From the NCBI RefSeq assembly GCF_022763245.1, contig NZ_JALEGV010000040.1, positions 310,001 through 374,000 of the forward strand: a stretch of DNA of 64,000 nucleotides. The letters run 5' to 3'. The notes below the pieces were generated by a model. The model searched no databases, was not told where the DNA came from, and worked only from the letters and a program-made list of their open reading frames with translations. Numbering within the stretch: the first letter of the stretch is position 1; every line of letters starts with the position of its first letter. This document shows positions 17,764 to 28,770 of the stretch, one piece after another. This DNA comes from Oricola sp. (lineage in GTDB: Bacteria; Pseudomonadota; Alphaproteobacteria; Rhizobiales; Rhizobiaceae). The position numbers and the translations under genes are program-made.

Positions 17764-18837
17764 ATGAAGCATTTTCAAACCACACTTTCCGTACTCGCAA
17801 TCAGCGCGGCCGTCTTCGGCACGCCGGCGCTGGCGCAGGAGAAGCTGCGGATGACCGTGGCGACCGGACACCCGGCGGTGTTCCTGTGGGTGAAGCATTT
17901 CAACCAGACCTTCATTCCCACGCTTGAGGCGGAGCTCGCCAAGACCGGCGAAGTCGAGATCGAATGGACCGAGGCCTATGGCGGGACGCTGGTGAAACTG
18001 GGCGGCGAAGCGCAGGCCATGCAGGACGGGCTGATCGATGTCGGCCAGGCGATGGGCGTATTCGACCCTGCCAATATGGGCATCTTGAACATGACCTATT
18101 CCATGCCCTTCGGCCCCGTCGATCCGGTGCTCGTCACCGCGGCGGCCGAACATGCGCTTATGGAGACGGACGGCTTCCTCGACCAGCTCGCAGACACGAC
18201 CGGCGTCGTCTATATCGGCGGCGGGATTGCGATCGACGGCTACAATATCGCCTCGACCAAGGCGCTCTCGACGCGCGAGGACATGGCCGGCGTGAAGATC
18301 TCCGGCGCGGGTCCGAACCTGTCCTGGCTTGACGGCACCAATGCCGTCGGCGTGCAGGGAAGCTATGTGAGCTTCTACAACGACATCAAGACCGGCGTTT
18401 CCGACGGCCTGATCGGCTGGATCACCGCCAACGCGCCCTCCAAGATCTGGGAGGTGGCTCCCTACTACAACAAGGTGAATTTCGGCGCGATGTATATCGG
18501 CGGCATCGGCGTTTCGCAGAGCCGCTGGGACACGCTGTCCGACAGCACAAAGGACGCCTTCAAGGTAGCGGCCAAAGCCTATCAGGACGCCTATTTCGCC
18601 GAACAAGCCGCCAACATCGAAGCGGGGACGCGGGGGATGCTGGATGGCGGTGGCGAAGTTGTCGAATTCGACGATGCCGAGCGCAACGCATGGATTTCGG
18701 AGATGGCCAATCCGGTGACGGCGTGGAGCGAGGCGGCGCGGGCGCGCGGCGAGCCGGTGGACGAGTTGCTGGCGGCCTATGTGGCCTATCTGAAGGACGC
18801 GGGATTCACCTTCCCGCGCGACTATCTCGCCGAATAA
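17764..18837 (+). CDS. TRAP transporter substrate-binding protein (DctP family)
   Basis: A 357-residue periplasmic binding protein for a carboxylate. A Sec signal occupies residues 1-24 (cleavage after ALA). The DctP fold shows in the segments GGTLVKLGGEAQAMQDGLID, DMAGVKISGAGP and SDGLIGWITANAP. A GGGAGGAG ribosome-binding site precedes the ATG. It starts the operon with the two permease genes and the MBL-fold gene. The ligand is unknown; the FAH-type neighbour suggests a keto- or aromatic acid. Confidence 0.94.
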   Translation: MKHFQTTLSVLAISAAVFGTPALAQEKLRMTVATGHPAVFLWVKHFNQTFIPTLEAELAKTGEVEIEWTEAYGGTLVKLGGEAQAMQDGLIDVGQAMGVFDPANMGILNMTYSMPFGPVDPVLVTAAAEHALMETDGFLDQLADTTGVVYIGGGIAIDGYNIASTKALSTREDMAGVKISGAGPNLSWLDGTNAVGVQGSYVSFYNDIKTGVSDGLIGWITANAPSKIWEVAPYYNKVNFGAMYIGGIGVSQSRWDTLSDSTKDAFKVAAKAYQDAYFAEQAANIEAGTRGMLDGGGEVVEFDDAERNAWISEMANPVTAWSEAARARGEPVDELLAAYVAYLKDAGFTFPRDYLAE

Positions 18838-18846
18838 GCGACACAG

Positions 18847-18867
18847 CCCCGGCGCCGGGCGCCGGGG
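18847..18867 (+). repeat. Perfect intercistronic hairpin between dctP-like and dctQ-like genes
   Basis: A 10-bp perfect GC stem with a 1-nt centre (CCCCGGCGCC, G, GGCGCCGGGG) starts 9 nt after the binding-protein stop. No T-run follows. Hairpins here often protect the upstream message, giving excess binding protein over permease. Confidence 0.65.
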
Positions 18868-18886
18868 CGACACCACGAGCCAGAAC

Positions 18887-19441
18887 GTGACGGAACTCAA
18901 CGACATGAAGCCGACGCAGCGCGACGGCGGCACGGCCGGGCCGCTCGGACCCGTCGTCGCCGGGCTGAACGCGCTCGGCTCGGTGTGGATCATCGGACTG
19001 ATGCTGCTGGTCTGCGCCGACATCGCCATGCGCACCCTCTTCAACGCGCCGATCGCCGGCGTCGCGGAGATGGTGGCATTTTCCATTGTGGGGATCGTCT
19101 TCCTGCAATTGTCGCACACGCTGCGCTCGGGCGCGCTGACGCGGTCGGACCTGCTCATCCTGCTGGTCGAGCGGCGGTCGCCGAAAGCGGCGCGGGTGAT
19201 CACAGCCCTCTTCAACCTCGTCGGCGCGGGCGTGCTGGCGCTGGCTTTCTGGTATTTCCTGCCGTCGCTGACCAAGGCCTGGACCCATCCGGAACGCAAT
19301 TTCATGGGCAATCCCGGCTTCTTCCAGATTCCCACCTGGCCGCTCTACCTCCTGATGGCGATCGGCATGGCGGCGACGGTGCTGCAATACCTGGCCTCGG
19401 CCTGGCAGAGCCTTGCGGGAGCGTCCGATGAGCGGTCTTGA
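18887..19441 (+). CDS. TRAP transporter small permease (DctQ family)
   Basis: A 184-residue protein with four membrane helices, as expected for DctQ. The conserved segment around MRTLFNAPIAGVAEMVAF follows helix 1. The first start is GTG at 18887 (MTELND); an ATG at 18905 is the alternative. It overlaps the large permease by 14 nt. Confidence 0.92.
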   Translation: MTELNDMKPTQRDGGTAGPLGPVVAGLNALGSVWIIGLMLLVCADIAMRTLFNAPIAGVAEMVAFSIVGIVFLQLSHTLRSGALTRSDLLILLVERRSPKAARVITALFNLVGAGVLALAFWYFLPSLTKAWTHPERNFMGNPGFFQIPTWPLYLLMAIGMAATVLQYLASAWQSLAGASDERS

Positions 19442-20741
19442 GATCGGGTTCGCCTCCATCGCGGTGATGCTGGTCCTGATCTATTCGGGCCTGCATGTCG
19501 CCATCACGCTGATCCTGGTGAGCTTCGTCGGGGTCTGGCTGTTGCGCGGCAATTTCGACCTCGCGGCCAACCTGATGGTCGCGGCCTTCAAGGATTCCAT
19601 TTCCGACTACCTGTTCGGCGTGGTGCCGCTGTTCGTGCTGATGGGGCTGGTGGTCTCGGTGGCCGGCTTCGGCCGCGACACGTTCGACGTGGCGCAGCAG
19701 GCCTTCCGGCGCATTCTCGGCGGGCTCGGCGTCGCCACCGTCGCGGCGAACGCGATCTTCGCGGCGATCACCGGCATCTCGATCGCCTCGGCGGCCGTCT
19801 TCACCAAGGTGGCCGTGCCGGAAATGCGCCGCCACGGCTACACGCCGCATTTCTCGGTCGGCGTGGTGGCAGGCTCCGCCGTGCTCGGCATGCTGATCCC
19901 GCCCTCGCTGCTCTTCATCCTCTATGGCGTGCTGACCGAGCAGTCGGTGGGCGACCTGTTCATCGCCGGCGTGATCCCCGGCCTTGTCCTGTCAACGATT
20001 TACGCGCTCGGCATCGTGGCGATGGGCAAGTGGACGCCGGGCTTCATCGGCGGCCAGGGACAATCGACCGACGACATGCCCGACATGGGCGGCGCCGAGA
20101 TGGCGCGCAAGCTCGCGCCAATCGCGGTGCTGGTCGCGCTTGTGCTGGGCGGGATCTATGGCGGCGTGTTCACGCCGACGGAAGCCGGCGCGGCGGGTGC
20201 CGCGGGCGCGCTGATCATCGCGGTGGCGCGGCGGCGGCTGAGCTGGGGCGATTTCTGGCAGGTGCTCGTGCAGACCGGGCACACCACCGCCTCGATCTGC
20301 TTCCTGATCATGGGGGCGAGCCTCTATTCGCGGATGCTGGCGCTCTCCGGCATGCCGACATGGCTGGGCGACACGGTGCTGGGCTCGGGCTTCGGCGTGA
20401 ACGGCGTCGTGATCTCGATGATCCTCGTCATGATCATCCTCGGGACGATCCTCGACAGCGCCTCGATCATGCTCCTCGTGCTGCCGATCGCGGTGCCGAT
20501 CCTGACGGGCCTGAACGTCGATCTCATCTGGCTCGGCGTCATCGCCATCCTGGCGGTCGAGATCGGGCTTCTTACGCCGCCCTTCGGCCTCGCCGTCTAC
20601 GTCATCAAATCCACGCTTGGCCCGGACAGCGACATCACGCTGGGCCAGATCTTCAAGGGCGCCGCCCCTTTCGCGCTGATGATGGGCCTCGTGCTGATCC
20701 TCGTCTTCGTGTTCCCGGCGCTCGCCACCGCATTGCTGTAA
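19428..20741 (+). CDS. TRAP transporter large permease (DctM family)
   Basis: A 437-residue, very hydrophobic protein with a dozen or so helices, the ion-coupled transport subunit. DctM signatures include ITGISIASAAVFTKVAVPEM, the segment GMLIPPSLLFILYGVLTEQS, and TPTEAGAAGAAGALII. The ATG at 19428 lies inside the end of the small permease gene, so the two are translationally coupled. It is followed 12 nt later by the MBL-fold gene. Confidence 0.95.
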   Translation: MSGLEIGFASIAVMLVLIYSGLHVAITLILVSFVGVWLLRGNFDLAANLMVAAFKDSISDYLFGVVPLFVLMGLVVSVAGFGRDTFDVAQQAFRRILGGLGVATVAANAIFAAITGISIASAAVFTKVAVPEMRRHGYTPHFSVGVVAGSAVLGMLIPPSLLFILYGVLTEQSVGDLFIAGVIPGLVLSTIYALGIVAMGKWTPGFIGGQGQSTDDMPDMGGAEMARKLAPIAVLVALVLGGIYGGVFTPTEAGAAGAAGALIIAVARRRLSWGDFWQVLVQTGHTTASICFLIMGASLYSRMLALSGMPTWLGDTVLGSGFGVNGVVISMILVMIILGTILDSASIMLLVLPIAVPILTGLNVDLIWLGVIAILAVEIGLLTPPFGLAVYVIKSTLGPDSDITLGQIFKGAAPFALMMGLVLILVFVFPALATALL

Positions 20742-20753
20742 CGGAGGAGTCTC

Positions 20754-21758
20754 ATGGCGAACTGGAAAAACCGCAAAGGCCTGCAGGAAGTCGCCAACGG
20801 CGTCTGGGTCTATCTGCAGCCGGACGGCTCCTGGGGCTGGTCCAATGCCGGGATCATCGCCGACGGCGAGGCCAACCTGCTGGTCGACACGCTCTTCGAC
20901 CTGAAATACACCAAGGAAATGCTGGACGAGATCAAGGCCAACGTTCCCGGCGGCGACAAGATCGACATCCTCGTCAACACCCATGCCGACGGCGACCACA
21001 CCTTCGGCAACCAGCTCGTCGAGGGCGCGCGGATCATCGGGACCGAGGGCACCGTCAGCGACTTCGACCGCTTCGACCCGAAGATGCTCGCCGCCGTGAT
21101 GGCGGACCCCGGAAAGTTCGGCGCGTCGGGCGAGTTCATGGCGGAATGCTTCCGGCCCTTCGATTTCGACAACATCGTGCTGACGCCGCCGACCGAGACC
21201 TTCAAGGACAAGATGACGATCCAGGTCGGCCACAAGACCGTCGAGCTGCTCGAGGTCGGACCGGCGCATTCGCTCGGCGACGCGCTGATCTACGTGCCGG
21301 ACGACAAGGTGGTCTATACCGGCGACATCCTGTTCAACGAGGGCACGCCGATCGCCTGGTACGGCCCAGTGGTGCGCTGGGTGAACGCCTGCAACACGAT
21401 CCTCGACATGGATGTCGACGTGGTGGTCGCCGGGCACGGGCCGATCGCGACCAAGGAAGACGTGGTGCGGATGCGCGACTACCTGCTCGACATCACCGAA
21501 AAGGCGCGGCCCTTCTACGAACAGGGCGTGGACTTCCTCGACGCCGCCTACAAAATCGATCTGGGCGAGTATCGCGACTGGCCGGACGCCGAACGGGTGA
21601 TCGTGACCATTCGCACGCTCTATGACGATTTCGCCGGCGGGGAACGTCCGGTGCACGCCCCTGTGCCGTTCTTCGAGAAGATGATGGAAATGCGCCATCA
21701 CCTCGGCAAGCCGCGCGTGCATGACGAATGGTGCCAGGCGCACGGCCACGCCCACTAG
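20754..21758 (+). CDS. Metallo-beta-lactamase-fold hydrolase
   Basis: A 334-residue MBL-fold protein without a signal peptide. The metal motif reads NTHADGDHTFGN at residues 75-86, an HxDxDH version of the usual HxHxDH. Further metal-ligand regions are VGPAHSLGDALIY, VVYTGDILF and VVVAGHGP. A GGAGG ribosome-binding site precedes the ATG, and the gene is the last of the TRAP operon. Together with the FAH-type enzyme it suggests hydrolysis of a lactone, ester or thioester after uptake. The actual substrate is unknown. Confidence 0.9.
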   Translation: MANWKNRKGLQEVANGVWVYLQPDGSWGWSNAGIIADGEANLLVDTLFDLKYTKEMLDEIKANVPGGDKIDILVNTHADGDHTFGNQLVEGARIIGTEGTVSDFDRFDPKMLAAVMADPGKFGASGEFMAECFRPFDFDNIVLTPPTETFKDKMTIQVGHKTVELLEVGPAHSLGDALIYVPDDKVVYTGDILFNEGTPIAWYGPVVRWVNACNTILDMDVDVVVAGHGPIATKEDVVRMRDYLLDITEKARPFYEQGVDFLDAAYKIDLGEYRDWPDAERVIVTIRTLYDDFAGGERPVHAPVPFFEKMMEMRHHLGKPRVHDEWCQAHGHAH

Positions 21759-21824
21759 GCACAAGCACAGGCGGCCGGCCAGCGGATGCGGGCCGGGCGA
21801 CAGGCGACGGCGATGCCGTTCCGG

Positions 21825-22535
21825 TCACGACGTGTCGGGCGCCTCGCGCGCCATGACGGCGAGTTGGTGACACTCGGCCAGGATGCCGTCGACCGAATGG
21901 GTGTGCTGCCGGCGCAGGCCGGGCGGCCGGCCCTGGCGCAACGGCGCAAGACGGCCGCGCCGCCGGTCGGGCAACGCCCGGTCGCGGGCGCGCCGCGCCT
22001 CCCAGCGCGCCATCCTGCGGGCCGCGCGCGGCAGATCGCCGAGAACCCCCTGCAGCGCCGTCAGCCTGCGGCGCAGCCCGACGGCATCGACCGGATCGCC
22101 CGGCATCGCGACCACGATTTCGGGCAGCGGTCGCGGGTCGTTCAGGCCGAGCCAGGTGGCGCGGGGCATGGTCGTGGCGTAGCGCCGCGGCGGGTTCGGC
22201 GAATAGCGTTTCAACGCGTCGAGAAGGCCGAAGGACGGAACCCTCTGGCCGCTGCCCGACGCGTTGCCCCGCCCGACGATCCCCGGCGCCGCGGCGTTTG
22301 CCGGCAAGGAGACGACGAGACCGCGCGCCAGGATGAAGACCAGGCGGCGCGCGGCGGATTCCGCCGGCTTCAGCACGCGCAGCACATGGGTGCGCAGGCG
22401 GCGCGGCATGGTGCCGGCGGCCCCCTCGCCGTCATCGCCCAAAGCCGCCATGGCGAACAGTCCGGCGACGATGCGCAGAAGCGCGGCGCGGTTACGCTCG
22501 ATCGCCAGTGGCCAATCGAAACCGGTCTGTTGCAT
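21825..22535 (-). CDS. Conserved hypothetical protein, Arg-rich C-terminus
   Basis: A 236-residue protein that I do not recognise. The first 40 residues include a hydrophobic helix (LLRIVAGLFAMAALG) and a second lies near residue 65 (RRLVFILARGLVV), so it may be membrane-associated. The C-terminal third is very Arg-rich. I chose the ATG at 22535 (MQQTGFDWP) because GAGGG lies directly before it and the frame upstream is poor. It is convergent with the MBL gene and divergent from the CapA-like gene. It could be an uncharacterised rhizobial family protein. Confidence 0.6.
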   Translation of the reverse strand: MQQTGFDWPLAIERNRAALLRIVAGLFAMAALGDDGEGAAGTMPRRLRTHVLRVLKPAESAARRLVFILARGLVVSLPANAAAPGIVGRGNASGSGQRVPSFGLLDALKRYSPNPPRRYATTMPRATWLGLNDPRPLPEIVVAMPGDPVDAVGLRRRLTALQGVLGDLPRAARRMARWEARRARDRALPDRRRGRLAPLRQGRPPGLRRQHTHSVDGILAECHQLAVMAREAPDTS

Positions 22536-22715
22536 CCCTCGCCTTGCCTCCGCCCTCCGAAATTCGATGTCGAAAGGATACGCGACGCGCCGAAACGTTG
22601 GACAAGTTTCGGCGAACGGAAGCTTCATTCCATGGCGCGACCGGATTTCCCCTTGCGTAAACCTTGGCGGTCGCGGCAATCAAAGGGTCCGCATCGGTGA
22701 GGGTTTGACGATCAC

Positions 22716-23978
22716 GTGAGCGACACAGAGATCAGCCTGTTCATCGCGGGCGACGCCATCATTACCGTCCCCTGGTCGGATTGCGACGAGCCGGCGTTTC
22801 GGGCTCTCGTGGACGAGATGCGGGCGTGCGACCTGACGCTCATGAATCTCGAAACAGTCATCCGGTCCGACAAGGGCTATCCGCAGGCCGACAGCGGCGG
22901 CACATGGACGAGTTCGCCGCCCGAGATCGCTTCGGAACTCGCCTGGGCGGGTGTGAACATGGTCTCCCACGCCAACAACCACGCCTTCGACTACGGAACC
23001 GGCGGCATCCTCGAAACGCTGCATCATGTCGAGCAGGCCGGCATCGTGCTGTCCGGCTCCGGGCCCGACCTGCAGGCCGCGCGCGCGCCGCGCCATGTGC
23101 AGGCGAAGGGAGCGATGGTCGGCCACGTCTCGCTTGCCGCCAGTTTCGTGCCCTATGGCCGGGCGTCCCATTCGCGGCCGGACGTCGCGGGCCGGCCGGG
23201 CATCAACCCGCTGCGCATCGACAAGGACACGGTGTTCGTCGTTCCGGACTACGTGGTCGGCCTTCTGAAGCGGTTCGACGCGATGTGCGGAAAGAGCACG
23301 CACCGATATGTCGAGAAGCGCTTCACCAAGGCCCATCTGACGCTGGAGGCCGGCGACCGGTTCGGCGTTCTGAAGCGCGGGCGTCTGCGCGAAAGCGACC
23401 GGGCTGGAAACCTGGAGGCGATCCGGTCCTGTTCCGATGCGGCGGACCTGACCATCGTCTCGATCCATTCGCACGATCAACGCAAATGGCTGCGCCGCTT
23501 CATCCTGGAAACGATCGAGGCGGGCGCGGACATCGTTCTCGTCCACGGCGTCCACCATGTGCGCGGCGTGGAGATCGTCTCCGGCAAGCCGGTCTTCCAC
23601 GGGCTCGGAGATTTCGTCTACCAGACCGGACGCATTTCAGCGTTTCCCTCCGACGCCTATGAGAAACTCGGCATGGATGCCGGTTCTTCGCCAGAGGATT
23701 TCATCAAGGAATCGCGGCGACGTTCCAGGCTGTGGCGCAGGAGCACCTATGAGGGTTGCGCCGCGCGGATCGACTGGAAAAACGGAGAGCTCATCGGACT
23801 GCAGCTCCTGCCCGTCGATCTCGGCTTCGACGGCCCGGACACCCGGCTCGGGCGGCCGCACCGCGCGGATCCGCACCTGTCACGACGCATCATCGAGCGC
23901 ATCGCCGCCGCGTCGAGAAAGCTGGGCACACGCGTGCGTTTCGTCGAGAGCGAGAGTGTCGGTCGGGTGGAGCTTTAG
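22716..23978 (+). CDS. CapA-family metallophosphoesterase-like protein
   Basis: A 420-residue protein of the PGA_cap/CapA family, related to calcineurin-like phosphoesterases and linked in other bacteria to poly-gamma-glutamate capsule synthesis. Seen are FIAGDAIIT, LMNLETVIRS, MVSHANNHAFDYG, and ILVHGVHHVRGVEI-type metal-site segments (here IVLVHGVHHVRGVEIV). The start is GTG at 22716. No capBC-like genes are nearby, so the role in this organism is open. Confidence 0.87.
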   Translation: MSDTEISLFIAGDAIITVPWSDCDEPAFRALVDEMRACDLTLMNLETVIRSDKGYPQADSGGTWTSSPPEIASELAWAGVNMVSHANNHAFDYGTGGILETLHHVEQAGIVLSGSGPDLQAARAPRHVQAKGAMVGHVSLAASFVPYGRASHSRPDVAGRPGINPLRIDKDTVFVVPDYVVGLLKRFDAMCGKSTHRYVEKRFTKAHLTLEAGDRFGVLKRGRLRESDRAGNLEAIRSCSDAADLTIVSIHSHDQRKWLRRFILETIEAGADIVLVHGVHHVRGVEIVSGKPVFHGLGDFVYQTGRISAFPSDAYEKLGMDAGSSPEDFIKESRRRSRLWRRSTYEGCAARIDWKNGELIGLQLLPVDLGFDGPDTRLGRPHRADPHLSRRIIERIAAASRKLGTRVRFVESESVGRVEL

Positions 23979-24085
23979 GCCACCTTCGGCCAGCCGGCAG
24001 CCACTTTGGCGAAGTTTTCCTGTGACCCTGCGGAACTTCTCCCACTTCCGGGCATTGTTTCTGCAACGCACAGGGAGACAAAAAA

Positions 24086-24694
24086 ATGAAGCGGTTCCTG
24101 ATGGTCATTGCCGGATTTGTGACGACTTCGGTCGTCTTCGCAGCCGGGGCAAGTGTGGCGATGGTGTTGTTCCTCGTCGATCCGGAAGACGGGTTCGAAC
24201 CCGGGCAGGAAACGGCGGCCCTGTGGAACCCCAACCCGAACGCGTCCGACGTGCGCGTGATCTCGACGAACCGCTTCGAGGCCACTGACGAAGCCGACCT
24301 GGAAGACAGGCTGGCCGAGAGCGATGCCGGCAAGCCCGTGCTGGTCGCGAGCCTTGCGACGCCGGTTCTCGACGAACCGGAAGCGATGACCGACGCCTCC
24401 CCGGCCCTGCCCGAGGCGCATCTTGCCTGGTGCAGCGGCACCTATCGCTCCTACGACGCCAGTTCCAACACCTACACGCCCTATGGCGGCGGCACCGAAA
24501 CCTGTGTCTCCCCCTATCTGGACGGCACCGCGACGGCCTCGACCGAACCCGTGCAGGTTGCCGACAACGGCGCACCGCGCCTCACCGAAGCGCATATTCG
24601 CGACTGCATGAACCGCTACCGGTCCTACCGGGTGTCGGACAACACCTACCAGCCCTATGGCGACGTGCCGCGCCGCGAATGCGTCCGCCGCTAA
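24086..24694 (+). CDS. BA14K family protein with two BA14K motifs
   Basis: A 202-residue exported or membrane-anchored protein. A hydrophobic segment covers residues 5-31. Two BA14K-type motifs follow: one near residues 112-140 (CSGTYRSYDASSNTYTPYG) and one at the C-terminus (CMNRYRSYRVSDNTYQPYG). BA14K proteins, first known as Brucella immunoreactive lectin-like proteins, are typical of Hyphomicrobiales. The gene is a single transcription unit closed by a clear terminator. Confidence 0.88.
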   Translation: MKRFLMVIAGFVTTSVVFAAGASVAMVLFLVDPEDGFEPGQETAALWNPNPNASDVRVISTNRFEATDEADLEDRLAESDAGKPVLVASLATPVLDEPEAMTDASPALPEAHLAWCSGTYRSYDASSNTYTPYGGGTETCVSPYLDGTATASTEPVQVADNGAPRLTEAHIRDCMNRYRSYRVSDNTYQPYGDVPRRECVRR

Positions 24695-24732
24695 CAGGTG
24701 AGACGCCGGCGCCCTGCGCGCCCTGAACAGGC

Positions 24733-24763
24733 AAGGCCGGTCGCGAGACCGGCCTTGTTTCTT
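24733..24763 (+). terminator. Rho-independent terminator after the BA14K gene
   Basis: A perfect 10-bp stem (AAGGCCGGTC, GCGA, GACCGGCCTT) is followed by GTTTCTT. It starts 39 nt after the stop codon. Confidence 0.8.
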
Positions 24764-24829
24764 GCGTGAAGCCCCTGGACGTTCAGCCGCATCGGCCGGT
24801 TCCGTCGCCTCGAGCGACGGTGCGTCTCG

Positions 24830-27112
<2,283 letters not shown>

Positions 27113-27348
27113 GCCAACCGGATAGCGGCGGCAGCGATTCGCGGCAAGTCGAAAGCCCGGAAACGCCGGGGTTTCGCCCAGCAATCGGCACCGGCGCCGA
27201 CTGCGCGGCCCGCACCCGGCGACCGCGCGCCCCACCGCGCAAGACGGCATTGTAATAACGTTACGTCAGATTGCTAAGTTCCGTGGCCCCTAAACAACCA
27301 AGCGTTAAGACCGGACTGATACAGATCGATCGATACAGGGATTGTACC

Positions 27349-28770
27349 ATGACGTATTCTGGCTCCGGCCTCGGACTGCTTTCGGATGAGCGCATCGACA
27401 TTTCCGAGCGGCTTATTCGCAGCGAGGAAGACGGGCTGAAATCCCTCACCGACCCGGTGACGGGGCTCGGCAACCTGCGCCGGATGAAGACCAAGGCCGA
27501 AAAACTGATCGAACAGCGCGCCGACGATCCCGCGCCGTTCTCGCTCGGCCTCTTCAACATCGACCGGTTCCGGCCGGTCAACGACCTGTTCGGCCGCAAG
27601 GCCGGCGACGAGATCCTGTCGCAGGTCGCGCTGCGCATCTCGGCCGCCCTGCCCGAAGACGCGCTGCTGTCGCGCATTTCCGGCGACATGTTCGGCATGG
27701 TGCTGCCGACCTGCTTTTTCGAAAAGGACGCCGACCGGGTCGGCAACCTCCTGCGCGACGTCTTCACCGCCCCGTTCGACCTGGGCGAGCGCATCGTGCG
27801 GATGTCGGCCTCGTTCGGCTTCTGCCAGCATCCGTTCGCCGGCACGACCTTCGACGAGCTCTACGACAAATGCGAATCCGCGCTCTACCAGGCGCGTGAA
27901 TCCGGTCCGGGCAGCGTGCGCGTGTACACCCACCAGATGGCCCGCGAGATGCGGCAGCGCACGCAGATGGAACAGGCGTTGCGCAAGGCCGTGGCGGCGC
28001 GCGAGATCGAGGCCCATTTCCAGCCGATCGTCCACCTGCAATCGAAGAAGGTGACCGGCTTCGAGTGCCTGGCGCGCTGGACGGACGCGGAACTGGGCGA
28101 CGTCCCGCCGTCGGACTTCATCCCGATCGCGGAACAGGCCGGGTTCATCGACACGCTGACCAAGCTCCTGTTCGAAAAGGCGATCCGCTGCGCCAAGGAG
28201 TGGCCGGAAGACACCTTCCTGTCGTTCAACCTGTCCTCCGTGCAGCTCATCGACCCGACGACGGCGTTCGCGGTTCTGTCGATGGTGCAGAAGATGGATT
28301 TCGATCCGCGCCGCATCGAGATCGAGATCACCGAGACGGCGATGATGTCGGATCCGCGCACCGCCGCGATGATCATCAACGAGATGCGCGCCGTCGGCAT
28401 GCGCGTCCTGCTCGACGATTTCGGCACCGGCCAGTCAAGCCTCGGGCGGCTGCGCGACTTCACCTTCGACAAGGTCAAGATCGACCGGTCCTTCATAGCC
28501 GCGCTGGACGAGACCGACGAGGCGAACCACATCGTGCGCGCCATCGTCAACATGTGCCAGGCGCTGCACCTGTCGGTGATCGCCGAGGGCATCGAGACGG
28601 CGGCGCATGCGGCCAAGCTGGTCGAACTCGGCTGCGAGGAAGGTCAGGGCTATTATTTCGGCCGGCCGGCCAATGCCCAGGAGACGCTGGCGCTGTTCTC
28701 CCAGGAATCCGTGCTGCGCGACGGCTATCTCGACTGCACGACCACCGCTAACGGTTGTTGCGGCGGCTGA
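27349..28770 (+). CDS. GGDEF-EAL protein with degenerate GGDEF; probable c-di-GMP phosphodiesterase
   Basis: A 473-residue soluble protein. The GGDEF domain (about residues 35-195) has SGDMF at 111-115 in place of GG[D/E]EF, so cyclase activity is unlikely. The EAL domain (about 210-460) reads ECL at 239-241, with DDFGTG at 356-361, KID at 377-379 and AEGIE near 412, so phosphodiesterase residues are largely kept. No sensor domain or membrane helix precedes it. Its last 23 nt overlap the convergent galE. Confidence 0.92.
   Translation: MTYSGSGLGLLSDERIDISERLIRSEEDGLKSLTDPVTGLGNLRRMKTKAEKLIEQRADDPAPFSLGLFNIDRFRPVNDLFGRKAGDEILSQVALRISAALPEDALLSRISGDMFGMVLPTCFFEKDADRVGNLLRDVFTAPFDLGERIVRMSASFGFCQHPFAGTTFDELYDKCESALYQARESGPGSVRVYTHQMAREMRQRTQMEQALRKAVAAREIEAHFQPIVHLQSKKVTGFECLARWTDAELGDVPPSDFIPIAEQAGFIDTLTKLLFEKAIRCAKEWPEDTFLSFNLSSVQLIDPTTAFAVLSMVQKMDFDPRRIEIEITETAMMSDPRTAAMIINEMRAVGMRVLLDDFGTGQSSLGRLRDFTFDKVKIDRSFIAALDETDEANHIVRAIVNMCQALHLSVIAEGIETAAHAAKLVELGCEEGQGYYFGRPANAQETLALFSQESVLRDGYLDCTTTANGCCGG

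Noticed and set aside
24030-24085. GGAAC...GTT resembling an EcfG stress promoter before the BA14K gene
   Set aside because: The spacing between GGAAC and the GTT is about 19-20 nt, longer than the 16-17 nt expected, so the match is not convincing.
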